From Sipunculus nudus (taxonomy: Eukaryota > Annelida > Sipuncula > Golfingiida > Sipunculidae): a stretch of DNA of 64,000 nucleotides. The position numbers and the translations under genes are program-made. The stretch covers positions 20,717,714 to 20,781,713 of the forward strand of contig CM049320.1 of the NCBI GenBank assembly GCA_026874595.1, written 5' to 3'. Below, one piece after another: positions 28,601 to 36,056 of the stretch; the stretch's first letter is position 1; each line of letters begins with the position of its first letter. The notes under the pieces are model-generated. The model worked only from the letters and a program-made list of their open reading frames with translations, was not told the origin of the DNA and did no database searches.

Positions 28601-31600
28601 CCAAATAAAAATATTTTTTTAGCTCTGCTGACTATAAGTCATCTGAGCTATAGTCGTGGTCAATTGTCTGTCTTCTGTCTGTCCGTCCGTCTGTCCGTCC
28701 GTAAGACTGGCACATTTCGACACCATTGGACCTACGGATCTGAAATTTGCCATACAGTTAGATTTCCCAAAAATCTCCTACCATGCCGAAAATTGGGTCA
28801 ATAGGACTTTGTTCCTTCGAGATATTCAGGAAAAACCTCAATTTTTTGTTTGAAATCTATTTTCACGTTTCAGGACTGCCTAATATCAAGACCACTCATC
28901 TGGTTTTCTTCATATTTACCATAAATATTCCTCTATATAGTTCATATGAACATGCCAGAAACTAAGTCAGTATTATTAAATTTAAAAAAGTTATGGGCCC
29001 AAACATAATGGACTTTGTAAAAATATCAGGAAAGATATTTGGTCACTTAAGACCAAAAGTGTTAAAGGTAGGGACTTTTTTTCAGTAATACAACTTTAAT
29101 TGATCAAAATTTAATTGTTTACCAAAAATTAGATCAAAATCTGTTAATTTTTTTTAAATATTGGCAAAAATATAAAATTGGTACCTTAAATTTTGCCCAA
29201 GTTTGACCATGGCACGTTTTTTTCCTGTGAGTACTGTGGATTTAATTTTCACAGCATGTTTTTGTTAGCATTTTGTCTGTTAACACCAAAAATTTGAAAC
29301 CAGTTGATCAAAAACTGTAGATTTTATTCAAGTTTTCAAGCACCATGTCACATCAAGTTTACATCAAGCTAGTGTTATGCAGTTTTGCTAGAGCTCAGCT
29401 CCCCAGCTTCAGCTGTAAGTTCCTTAAATTTAGCATACAGTTAAATGTCTCCAAAATCCCCTACCATGCCAAGAATTTGATCACTAGGACTTAATTCCTT
29501 CGAAATATTAATGAAAAACTTCATTTTTCCATTAAAAACCCATTGTTACACTGTAAGACTGCCTAATATCAAAACCACTGATCTGACTTTGATCATATAT
29601 AATATACATATTTTTCTATACAATCGCTATGCACATGCCAGAAATGATGTCAGTATTGCGTAATTGTTTTAAGTTATGGGCCCAAACATAATGCACTTTT
29701 TAAAAAATCAAGAAATATATTTACTCCCTTAACAAGAGGATTGCTGAAGCTAGAGTTTTTTTGTCAGGGATGTAACATTACTTAATCAAGATTCAATTGA
29801 ATACCAAAAATTAGTTCTGAATTTTACAAATTTTTAAGTTATTAGTATAAATATAAAATTAGTACCTTAAATTTTGCCCAACTTTGATCATGGCACGTTT
29901 GTTTCCTGAGAGCAATGTTGATATAATTTTCATATCATACACACATAAGGATTTCATCTTTGTAGTTTAGAAAGCTGAAAGAAATTGGCCAAATATTGTA
30001 GCTTTTATTAATGTTTATATGAGACCATGTCTTAATCCAGCCCCTCTTCAGTCACCTGTATGTTGACCTTGTTGACCTTTCATCAGATTATGCATGCTTG
30101 AGCGAAGCATACACTGGGGCAGCCAGGCAGCTAATGCCCAGCCACAGTTGATCCAGGTGTCCAACCCAACTCATCTAGTAGTTGTTTTGAAAAACAACAT
30201 AACAATAAACAATAAATTAATAATTTTGTATTGTTTTTTTTATAACAAATTAAAGAAAAATTAATAGAAAAGGAATTTGTTAGTTGATGAGTAACAGAAA
30301 ATTAACTTGCAGTTACTGATGATGTAAGAATCTTGTATGGATGGATAGAATGTCAATGTCAGTGTTATTCCAAATAACACCATGCAGTCACCTATGGTAT
30401 TTTTCAGTGAAATTTTAATGATAAAAAAATAAATCATATTATTCATTACTAATCATTAGGGACCATATGAAGGAAATTAATGATAGACAAATAAGCAGTT
30501 GATAATATTAATCTAGATTCCTACTGTGTCTAGTGTGTAGATTGATGTGGAAGTAGTCCAAAGTGAATATATAACATTTATTTTTTTTATATAAATAAAA
30601 GCCATAAAACCAGGTACTTATGATCATTATTTAAATTTGTGAATTTTGTATATTCTGGATTCTCAACATCTTTGTTTGGCTAAACTAAATAAATATTAGA
30701 CATGGTGCGAATGCTTTGCAAATGTATTTGAATACGAATATGAATATGTACTGCATTAAAAAATTTATTGCATAAGAATGGGAATTCAGGTTAAAATGTT
30801 TGCATTTCAAGACTAAATGTTCAAGATTAGATTATGTTGACATGTATTTCATTTATATGTGTGTAACAGCTAAAAAGGATTTAAAATCTCAGTTCCTAGA
30901 AATTGTTTTTTTGCTCTTTTCAGGATCTCGGTACCCCAAGTGAAAAAATCTGGCCAGGAGTAGCTCAGCTGCCCACCATGAAGAAGTGTACATTCACGGA
31001 ATACCCCTACAACTCATTACGTAACCGATTTGGTTCTCGACTTACAGACCAAGGGTTTGATTTGATAAACAGGTAAGATAAATTGATACAGTATACAAAG
31101 GAAACACTGTATTTCTCAGATTCACCTGACATCAGTGCTGCCACCTGTATTCAAGGATAAGCTTCATTTTTCTTTATCTGTTCTGATTCAAAGCAATGTG
31201 GATAAAGTTTTTCATAAACAAATTAAAAAAGACTTTATATAAGGCCATCATTCTTCACATGCCTCGGCTTGTCATGGAAGCACCAAAAAATGAATAAACA
31301 TTCCTTATCCAGTCCAACTTACGACAATGTGATCTTTTCAAGTTAAAAGGTCAATATAAGAAATAAAAACCAGCTTTATCTTTATAAATAACTCACATGA
31401 TAGATTAGATAAGGGTTGTATGACTTGTATCTGTTTTTGTAAGCAGTAGTGTTTCGATACAATGAATCAACATGCATAACTTATCAATGTGGTGTATTGA
31501 TGTATATCAGTATATTTTTACAATCCTGGTCCCCAGTAACCAGCCCTAGGTGAATCTCTGATCTATTGACACTCTTTGAACTGTTACTTCTAGCTCAACA

Positions 31601-33519
31601 GTCTTCTGCCATTTTCACAATGCTGTTTTGTTTTTTACATCACCCAATTAATTCTTGCATTCCAGTTATTAATTCTTGCATTCCAGGTTTCTTACTTATA
31701 ATCCCGAGAAACGGATAACAGCGGCAGATGCACTGAACCATGAATACTTTCAAGAATCACCACGGCCTGTCGATCCGTCGATGTTCCCGACGTGGCCGGC
31801 CAAGAGTGAACAGGGTAGACAGAAGCACACGAGTTCACCAAAACCACCCTCAGGAGGAAAGGCCTACTCCAAACTTCTGGTAGGTTTTGATATATTAGGA
31901 AAAAGTTTTAGAAGCTACAGAACTTCATATATCCGTAGGTCTGACTAGTGGTAGGTATCGGCTGTAAAATCATATTCGTAGATTTAAAGATAGAAAATGA
32001 CCTATGATCAGTTAATAATCTTTTACTTTATATATCATCTGTGTTAAATATACTGCATAGAATTATACCTAAAATACTGACTGAGTAAATTCAGTCTAAC
32101 TTTTACATCATGCTGAAAAGCTTAGGTAATGGCATTAATTCATTGCAAAAAGTTGAGATTTATTTTTAAGGCTGTTCGCTGATTTGTGTCCTGTCTTTCT
32201 TAATCTCTGACAGAATGAGGATAATTAATCGGGATGTCTTCTTTTGATTTGCATACACAATTGTTTAATTGAATTTTATTTTTTTAAAAATGACCAATCA
32301 TCAGTATAATAGATTAATTGGCACACCACTAGTTCTGACCACTGGTAGCCTGTGTGCATAGATTTAAAGTTGCCTAACTGTTAAAAGACCCAAATCTGTA
32401 ATTTGGAATTCTGTCAGTGCTTTTGGGGCAAATAAAGTTTTGTTTTTCATACCAGCAGACATTCATAAAAGCAGAAAAATATTAAATTAATCATGTAATT
32501 ATTCTAATGTTATGGGTGTTTTAATCCTGAATGGAGCATCTAAATACCCATTAAGAGTTTACACACAGAGGCCTTTTTTGCCTTGAGTTACAAAATTAAG
32601 TTTCCTCTTGAATTACCAGCAATAATTTCATTGCAGAGAGCTAAGTATTCAGTTGGAAAAGTCAAAAGCTATATCATCATACTTTAAAAGTCTGTGGCAT
32701 CCACGCTTACACAGACCTAGATTCAGTGACCCACTCAGCTTTTTATTTTATGAATAATAAGTGCTCAGGCCGAAATCAAAACCCCCATTCAAATCCAATG
32801 GACAAAATGTAAACAATACACTGTTCAGGCAATGTCTGAACAAGAGCACGTGCATCAGTAATGGGACTGGTTTATGTGGCTTTCTATGATTGGTCAAATT
32901 CTCGGTTCCCTCCTTGCAGTGCTATACATTTTGTCCAGAACTAGCACCTGGCGTGCTGCAGAAGGTGCGAAAACAAGTTTACACAAGTTATTTCATAGGT
33001 TCACTTGCCTTGTTCATTATTCATGAAATACAAATAGATGCCAGAGCCGGTTGCTGAAACAAGGTCTGTGAAAGTGTGGCTGCTACATGCTTGGTAATGT
33101 GAAGCTGCAAATTACAGACACTGCATGAACTTCTCTGAAAGATAGAATGATGGATAAAAGTGTTCTCTAAAATTACTCATCCAAGTGTCTGCCATAGTAA
33201 GTTGTCCATCAAATGTCATATCTGTACATTGAATTAATTCTGGGATACAGTTACATGCCTAATATTTCTTGGTTTATTGGAGAATCCTAAATCATTAGGT
33301 TTTGGTGATCTGAATATTTTTTTGTGGATTAACCTAATAAGGGCAGTTTATCAGTTTTCATTTGACCATATCACCTTTTTGCAATAGACTGTTCCACGTG
33401 ATACTGATTTGCATATAATTGTGTTATTTCAGGGTGATGAAGATGATGATTCCGGCTTCCACATGACCAGCGCATCCAAAGGTGCCGCTGCAGGAGTAGG
33501 ATTCTCTCTCAAGTTTTAA
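7500..33519 (+). CDS. CDK11 (PITSLRE) cyclin-dependent kinase, 5' end not in window; 12 exons joined
   Basis: Exons: 7500-7643, 10219-10404, 17450-17539, 21191-21448, 23112-23233, 24477-24582, 25588-25709, 26230-26337, 27333-27449, 30924-31072, 31687-31879, 33433-33519. They join in phase into about 559 residues. Visible parts, in order: Arg/Glu-rich charged region, acidic Ser/Glu region, glycine loop [14 protein letters not shown] lysine, the signature PITSLRE helix, HRDLKTSN catalytic loop, DFGLARE, activation loop ending [18 protein letters not shown], and a C-terminus ending GVGFSLKF. Known of the family: nuclear Ser/Thr kinase bound to cyclin L, acting in pre-mRNA splicing and transcription. 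Vertebrate CDK11 is near 795 residues, so about 230 N-terminal residues appear to lie upstream or are unrecognised. All introns are GT-AG. The catalytic residues look intact, so the gene is probably functional. Confidence 0.95.
7620..9690 (+). repeat. 46 bp minisatellite seeded by the exon end and its splice donor, about 45 copies
   Basis: The unit contains 'gtgttgtcaggagtcaag' followed by 'gtacagtaaac'; the first copy is the end of the preceding CDK11 exon with its used donor at 7644. Two main variants alternate: one keeps 'caaggtacag', the other reads 'cagggtaaaata'. Most units keep a GT in donor context. The unit is not a multiple of three, and reading past the true donor meets an in-frame TAA at 7664, so the array is intronic and not translated. 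Confidence 0.95.
9715..9905 (+). repeat. Dispersed repeat fragment, shared with 16385-16915
   Basis: Shares 'ctatggygrgayrtattatgg' and 'ggatttgatgggttttg' landmarks with the longer copy downstream. Same orientation, no coding. Confidence 0.55.
10219..10404 (+). CDS. CDK11 exon b (acidic and Ser-rich)
   Basis: Acceptor TTGCAATATTAG at 10217-10218. In phase with the previous exon it reads [17 protein letters not shown], and near its end [16 protein letters not shown]. Ends in phase 1 before GTGGGT. The acid- and serine-rich composition matches the poly-Glu region of CDK11. Confidence 0.85.
10599..10716 (+). repeat. (TA)n, then (CA)n and (CATA)n microsatellite
   Basis: About 80 bp of TA, then CA and CATA repeats. 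The Tyr/Ile repeat reading frames on both strands are artefacts of this tract. Confidence 0.95.
10780..12765. mobile_element. Non-autonomous pogo/Tigger-like transposon, TA target duplication
   Basis: Terminal inverted repeats are perfect over about 25 bp: the left end starts CCGTAAAAGTCGTTGCAGAA and the right end is its reverse complement. TA stands at both flanks (10778-10779 and 12766-12767). Subterminal AAGTCGCACC motifs occur inside both ends. The 1986 bp interior shows no transposase or long reading frame, so it must be moved in trans. It lies in the CDK11 intron between exons b and c. The family assignment rests on termini and target site only. Confidence 0.85.
12768..14570. other. Intronic stretch without recognised feature
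   Basis: AT-rich CDK11 intron sequence. Short reading frames have no conserved pattern. Confidence 0.5.
14571..14690 (+). repeat. About 40 bp tandem repeat, three units
   Basis: 'caatctttccatacctgata'-type units recur three times with small differences (ccggcaatc, ccagcaaac, ctggcaatc). Lies inside the long CDK11 intron; no role is apparent. Confidence 0.75.
14691..16384. other. Intronic stretch without recognised feature
   Basis: Part of the CDK11 intron between exons b and c. No exon, RNA gene or element boundary could be supported. Confidence 0.45.
16385..16915 (+). repeat. Dispersed repeat, long copy with internal tandem structure
   Basis: Begins 'acacccgtctatggcgagac', contains three diverged 'gaggtcagaggtcac' modules about 130-155 bp apart, and ends 'gggctcttgtttt'. 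Related to 9715-9905. The modules carry paired GGTCA motifs. Confidence 0.6.
17450..17539 (+). CDS. CDK11 exon c (acidic linker)
   Basis: Acceptor ATATCTTTGTAG. Reads [20 protein letters not shown] and then AHDEHHS; both junctions are phase 1, so the exon is a multiple of three. The donor GTAAAC is the start of a 17 bp tandem repeat. Confidence 0.85.
17540..17664 (+). repeat. 17 bp tandem repeat starting at the splice donor (left part)
   Basis: The unit is GTAAACTAAAGCCTCAG, sometimes starting ATAAAC. The first unit begins exactly at the used donor of exon c. The array is split by a Tigger-like insertion and resumes at 20418. Confidence 0.95.
18233..18885 (-). pseudogene. Tigger-like transposase, C-terminal part in shifted frame
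   Basis: Continues in the next frame with [13 protein letters not shown], which carries the third acidic residue of the DDE triad, then KRYYRKRLL typical of Tigger transposases, an acidic linker and a C-terminal tail ending SDIRSYFN. The ATG at 18913 overlaps the upstream frame and is not a natural start. With the upstream part the protein would be about 540 residues, normal for this family. Confidence 0.9.
18886..19860 (-). pseudogene. Tigger-like transposase, N-terminal part up to frameshift
   Basis: 324 codons from an ATG at 19860. Residues about 8-55 form the psq/CENP-B helix-turn-helix ([34 protein letters not shown]); residues about 60-160 the second, CENP-B/TC5-type DNA-binding domain. 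The DDE nuclease follows with [10 protein letters not shown] (first Asp) and [11 protein letters not shown] (second Asp). The frame ends LPKN then TGA at 18886-18888; one missing base there separates it from the next frame, which continues [10 protein letters not shown]. The rest of the frame has no stop, so the break looks recent. Confidence 0.93.
20418..20510 (+). repeat. 17 bp tandem repeat (right part after transposon)
   Basis: Continues the units interrupted by the Tigger-like element: 'gcaaactaaagtctcag', 'gtaaactaaagcctcca', 'gttaacttaaggctcag' and further units that decay toward the right edge. Confidence 0.9.
20511..21190. other. Intronic stretch before CDK11 exon d
   Basis: Contains a few 'catgaataataat' short repeats near 20590-20660. 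No exon recognised. Confidence 0.4.
21191..21448 (+). CDS. CDK11 exon d (linker and start of kinase domain)
   Basis: Acceptor TTTAATTTGCCAG. Encodes [19 protein letters not shown], then [20 protein letters not shown] and [10 protein letters not shown]. This is the conserved CDK11 pre-kinase segment and the glycine-rich ATP loop. Phase 1 at both ends; donor GTGGGT. Confidence 0.96.
21700..21895 (+). repeat. Dispersed repeat fragment (GGGGACATTGATTTGGGTTTG type)
   Basis: Shares 'attgatttgggtttgtctg', 'ggttgggattggttttggag' and other landmarks with 26690-27040. Same orientation, non-coding. Confidence 0.65.
22514..22575 (+). repeat. Nested inverted repeat able to form a hairpin
   Basis: CCTTGTTATGG (22514-22524) and CCATAACAAGG (22565-22575) are perfectly complementary. 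Inside them GGTAAACA (from 22523) pairs with TGTTTACC (ending 22553). It lies in the CDK11 intron between exons d and e; no RNA family is recognised. Confidence 0.7.
22676..23111. other. Intronic stretch upstream of CDK11 exon e
   Basis: Nothing recognised apart from the terminal acceptor TTGATTTTCAG. Confidence 0.4.
23112..23233 (+). CDS. CDK11 exon e (ATP lysine and PITSLRE helix)
   Basis: Encodes [17 protein letters not shown], the signature PITSLRE, then QHPNIVTVR. Carries the ATP-anchoring Lys and the alpha-C Glu. Ends in phase 0 with AGG before GTAAGC. Its last about 30 bp are the first copy of a 34 bp tandem repeat. Confidence 0.97.
23203..23345 (+). repeat. 34 bp tandem repeat of the exon end plus donor, about 4 copies
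   Basis: The unit spans 'cagcac..taa..ttgtcac', 'agtcag' and then 'gtaagcc'. Copies of TGTCACAGTCAG start at 23221, 23255, 23289 and 23323, exactly 34 bp apart. The first is exonic and carries the used donor (23234). Later copies have AGAGTAAGC (GT at 23268 and 23336) or CAGGTTAAG (GT at 23301). Reading past the true donor meets TAA at 23249. Confidence 0.95.
23346..24476. other. AT-rich intron between CDK11 exons e and f
   Basis: No exon, element or RNA gene recognised. Confidence 0.4.
24477..24582 (+). CDS. CDK11 exon f (kinase hinge)
   Basis: Acceptor TTTTAATTTTGCAG. Encodes [20 protein letters not shown] and then [15 protein letters not shown], the kinase hinge and alpha-D region. Ends in phase 1 before GTGAGT. 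Confidence 0.96.
24583..25587. other. Intron between CDK11 exons f and g
   Basis: No exon or element recognised. It ends with a strong T-rich acceptor (TTTTTTTTTCAG). Confidence 0.4.
25588..25709 (+). CDS. CDK11 exon g (catalytic loop)
   Basis: Encodes [33 protein letters not shown] and SHKGILK. Holds the HRD catalytic Asp and the Lys/Asn of the loop. Ends phase 0; its donor GTCATT departs more from consensus than the others in the gene. Confidence 0.96.
25710..26229. other. Intron between CDK11 exons g and h
   Basis: No feature recognised. Contains 'ggttagggttagg' near 25740, too short to be called telomeric repeat. Confidence 0.4.
26230..26337 (+). CDS. CDK11 exon h (DFG and activation loop)
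   Basis: Encodes [20 protein letters not shown] and [16 protein letters not shown]. Carries the magnesium-binding DFG and the activation-loop threonine region. 36 codons, phase 0 at both ends. Confidence 0.97.
26690..27045 (+). repeat. Dispersed repeat with two tandem modules
   Basis: Two diverged modules, each with 'caggttttc', 'tttcattcaaatttgg' and a 'gcttaccktggttggg' segment, lie in tandem (spacing about 165 bp). Related to 21700-21895. Non-coding. Confidence 0.65.
27333..27449 (+). CDS. CDK11 exon i (kinase alpha-F region)
   Basis: Encodes [20 protein letters not shown] and [19 protein letters not shown]. Contains the conserved DMWSVGCI segment. 39 codons, phase 0 at both ends. Confidence 0.97.
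27510..27960 (+). repeat. Degenerate 'gactcagacttggactt' satellite patches
   Basis: Imperfect 17-18 bp units (gactcagacttggacttg and variants) occur in two patches, about 27510-27560 and 27820-27960. The Ser/Pro-rich reading frame on the - strand is a shadow of the repeat. Confidence 0.7.
27961..28616. other. Intronic stretch
   Basis: Part of the long intron between CDK11 exons i and j. Nothing recognised. Confidence 0.4.
28617..29390 (+). repeat. Dispersed repeat, third copy of the AGCTCTGCTGACTATAAGTC family
   Basis: Matches 4919-5610 in order: head, (TCCG)n, 'aggaaaaacctcaatttttt', 'ggactgcctaatatca', and 'tttgaccatggcacgttttt'. Same orientation. Confidence 0.75.
29395..30060 (+). repeat. 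Tandem, headless copy of the same repeat
   Basis: Repeats the interior of the preceding copy ('gactgcctaatatcaaaacc', 'ccttaaattttgcccaactt') but lacks the head and TCCG tract. It sits directly behind the previous copy, so the pair is a partial tandem duplication or a multi-unit element. Confidence 0.65.
30061..30923. other. Intronic stretch before CDK11 exon j
   Basis: AT-rich. No feature recognised. Confidence 0.4.
30924..31072 (+). CDS. CDK11 exon j (kinase C-lobe)
   Basis: Acceptor GCTCTTTTCAG. Encodes [20 protein letters not shown] and then [17 protein letters not shown]. Ends in phase 2 (AG) before GTAAGA. Confidence 0.96.
31648..31686 (+). promoter_or_regulatory. Tandemly duplicated 3' splice acceptor (21 bp unit)
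   Basis: The 18-mer TTAATTCTTGCATTCCAG occurs at 31648-31665 and again at 31669-31686, offset 21 bp. The second copy is the acceptor that joins in frame to exon k. The upstream copy also ends in CAG; its use would add 21 nt and bring an in-frame TAA (AG-T, TAT, TAA). Confidence 0.9.
31687..31879 (+). CDS. CDK11 exon k (end of kinase domain)
   Basis: Encodes [20 protein letters not shown], then [15 protein letters not shown] and GGKAYSKLL. Matches the end of the kinase C-lobe and the CDK11 tail. Starts in phase 2 and ends in phase 0 before GTAGGT. Confidence 0.96.
31880..33432. other. Last CDK11 intron
   Basis: No element border or exon was recognised. It ends with ATTTCAG. Confidence 0.4.
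33433..33519 (+). CDS. CDK11 terminal exon
   Basis: Encodes [28 protein letters not shown] and a TAA stop at 33517-33519. The ending GFSLKF is the diagnostic C-terminus of CDK11. Confidence 0.97.
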   Translation, partial: GDEDDDSGFHMTSASKGAAAGVGFSLKF

Positions 33520-34260
33520 TGCAGCTTCAAAGCATAAACAAACTGTTACCACAACACAAGGCCACCCGATGGACCATAATGTGCAGGGCCTGCCAGACCC
33601 AAGTTTTTTCTGGCTGTTCACAGTTTTGAATGTGAAATTGAGCCTTCACATTGCAATCCAAAGCATTTTCAAATGATTTGAATCAAATTATCTGCTCTGC
33701 TGAAGTGCTGTGTGAATTCTTAATTCACAATCAAATTGGTTTAGATTAAGTTTTGAAGAAGCAATGCAAGCATAAATGCTTATGGCAGCATGTTGTTACA
33801 TTGTTCCACAAATGAAAATACACCTCATGCATTGCATGGTGTTAAATGCCTGTGTGAATGCACAGTAAGTTTCAAACCGATATGACCAATCTGCATTGCC
33901 TGAAACATTTTAAAAGGGGTGAAACACTCAATGAACATAAGAAAGTCACTGTCTGTGTAAGAACCTGAAAAGGTGGTTCCACTCAAAATAATCATCATTT
34001 CCAGATAAACTGTTCAATGGATTTTTCTGAACATGTATCAAAAATGGCACCACCAGTACATCAAAATATCAAACTTTGTTATCATGTTACACCAGGACAG
34101 AAGTTGTGGAAATTTGTTATAAAGTGGTGGCAGACCACCCTTGAATGGACCACGTGTATCCACTTTTCAAACCAATTGTACCCTTTTCCTGATAGGGTCT
34201 TTTGTTGGATGTATATAGCATTGTATATATGATCTTTAATAAACCTTAATATACTTTTTT
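33520..34260 (+). other. CDK11 3' untranslated region
   Basis: Runs from the stop to just past the AATAAA at 34238-34243. No other strong signal lies closer to the stop. The exact cleavage site cannot be seen. Confidence 0.6.
34238..34243 (+). terminator. Polyadenylation signal AATAAA for CDK11
   Basis: Canonical AATAAA about 720 bp after the stop, followed by a T-rich stretch (34253-34260). Confidence 0.65.
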
Positions 34261-35912
34261 AATGGCCAGTGTTTTCTTGTGCTTTTGACTTTGGTAATAT
34301 ATGTGTTCATTGGTGCTGCCCTCTGGTTTACTGGTCAACTTTTTCAACACGTTTTGAAGGTTCCTGTATCTCTTAGGCGCCCAAAGATTGTCTGCTGTTT
34401 ATTAAAAAGAATAGATACAAGTATTATCTAGAGGTTTGGAACCGTAAAGGTCCTCAATTATTGCCCTGTGATTGCCAGTTTCTCAAAATGGCGGCCTTGT
34501 AGCCCAATTGGATATCAGATTGGTTTGAAATTTATCACCATATTTAATGTAAAATCATGACATTATCTAAAATATTTGCCTGGCAATCATTTAACAGGAG
34601 TCTAAAATTTAAAAGTACACCCTTATGGGTGTCAATTTTTTTAAATTTTCTTAAAAGAAAATCCTATTTTGCACTGTGGCAGCCATACTGGTTTTTGTCT
34701 ATATATTGTGTATAATTTGAATGGGCTGGAGCCTTCATAGGCACCAGTCATTCCAATGAATCTGTGAAAGATCACCCATATTCTCGTGGAAATATTGCAC
34801 ACAACAGAAAATCACTGATGTGCTGTGGCAGTCATACTGCAATTTGTCAATGTATTTTGTTGAGATAATGTGCACAAAAGAAAGCATCACTGACAGAGGG
34901 ATGGACAAGTTGATCACTATAGGTAATAGTTAATCTCTACTAGATGCAGAATCTGTTTGGGAGTACAAAATGGCTACATGTTCAAAAACTGTTCATTAAA
35001 TGCCCAATTCACAGTTTACACAACAACTGGGAGAGGAAAGTGTAATGTTCGTGTGTGTAAAGGACTGACAAAACAACTGAGTAACTTCAATGTTTACTGA
35101 TACCCAAGATGGCAGCAACCTTATGCTGTACATATAATGTGACTCGGTGTATCATGCGACCCTGTAAGTTTGACCATTTGACTTTTAGATATTGAATTTA
35201 ATTCATACACAACAAAAATGCAATTAAAAAAAAGAAACTAAATAAAAATTGACATTTGTTTATTGTTGGTTGGGATTTACATGCAAACAAGTATTAATGG
35301 TTTTGAAATTAAATGCAAACGAATTTAATCATTTAAAGAATTTCCTAAGCAGACATTAATGCATCTATTTCTGTGGAGTCCGCAGGCGCGAAGCTGTATG
35401 ACCAATCCTCAGTATCCTCCATGGTAGTTTTTTACCTAAATGGCCTGGAATTACATATGATATAAACCATAGCTTAAAATACATTGCAACTAGAATGGAC
35501 TTTTCTGAAGTAGCCAAAAAAAATATCTTTATAGGATGCTGTTAAATAACCTGAACATAATTATTCTTCATTCTGTAACTTCAAATATATAATGAAGGTT
35601 GATTCTAGAAATTAAACCTATCCTTAACAGATTTTCTTAAATTTAACAAAATATACCCCTCTTATTTAACAGATACGGAATATATATATCAACAAACCAC
35701 CATAAATGCATGACAGATTCATAAACAATCTACCTTGGAACCTGTCTGGAAGACCACCTGACTTACAAATCCACCTCTCTTTTAAGACCACCCTCAGGTG
35801 AACCATAAGACCACTTGTAAATTAAGACCACATTACAGTAAGATAAGACTGGCCAAAAGTGATCATTTTACACAGGATTCACAGTTTCTGTACAGCAGTA
35901 GGTTCTGGATTC
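34261..35912. other. Intergenic region between convergent genes
   Basis: Contains diverged fragments with 'aaaatggcggcc' and 'gtggcagycatactg' motifs (about 34480-34850), which look like a dispersed repeat, and 'agaccacc' modules at 35750-35830. No gene recognised. Confidence 0.45.
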
Positions 35913-35918
35913 TTTATT
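35913..35918 (-). terminator. Candidate polyadenylation signal for EXOSC10
   Basis: AATAAA on the - strand, 37 nt past the stop codon. It would give a very short 3' UTR; another AATAAA near 35255 is an alternative. Confidence 0.4.
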
Positions 35919-35954
35919 TAACAGTCATAAAGTCCTAAGATCTTCTGCACACTA

Positions 35955-36056
35955 TCATCTCTTTGGCCAGTGTGTTTTACTGCTGTGTCCACCGTGTCTG
36001 CCGTATGTCATACTTTTATTTCCACCACGCCCTGGCATCCTGTGCTTTTTTGGACC
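35955..36056 (-). CDS. EXOSC10 terminal exon
   Basis: Starts after GTCTTTTCAG. Encodes [20 protein letters not shown] and ends KTHWPKR, TGA. The GNKSM and WPKR pieces match the end of vertebrate EXOSC10. Confidence 0.93.
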   Translation of the reverse strand, partial: GPKKHRMPGRGGNKSMTYGRHGGHSSKTHWPKR

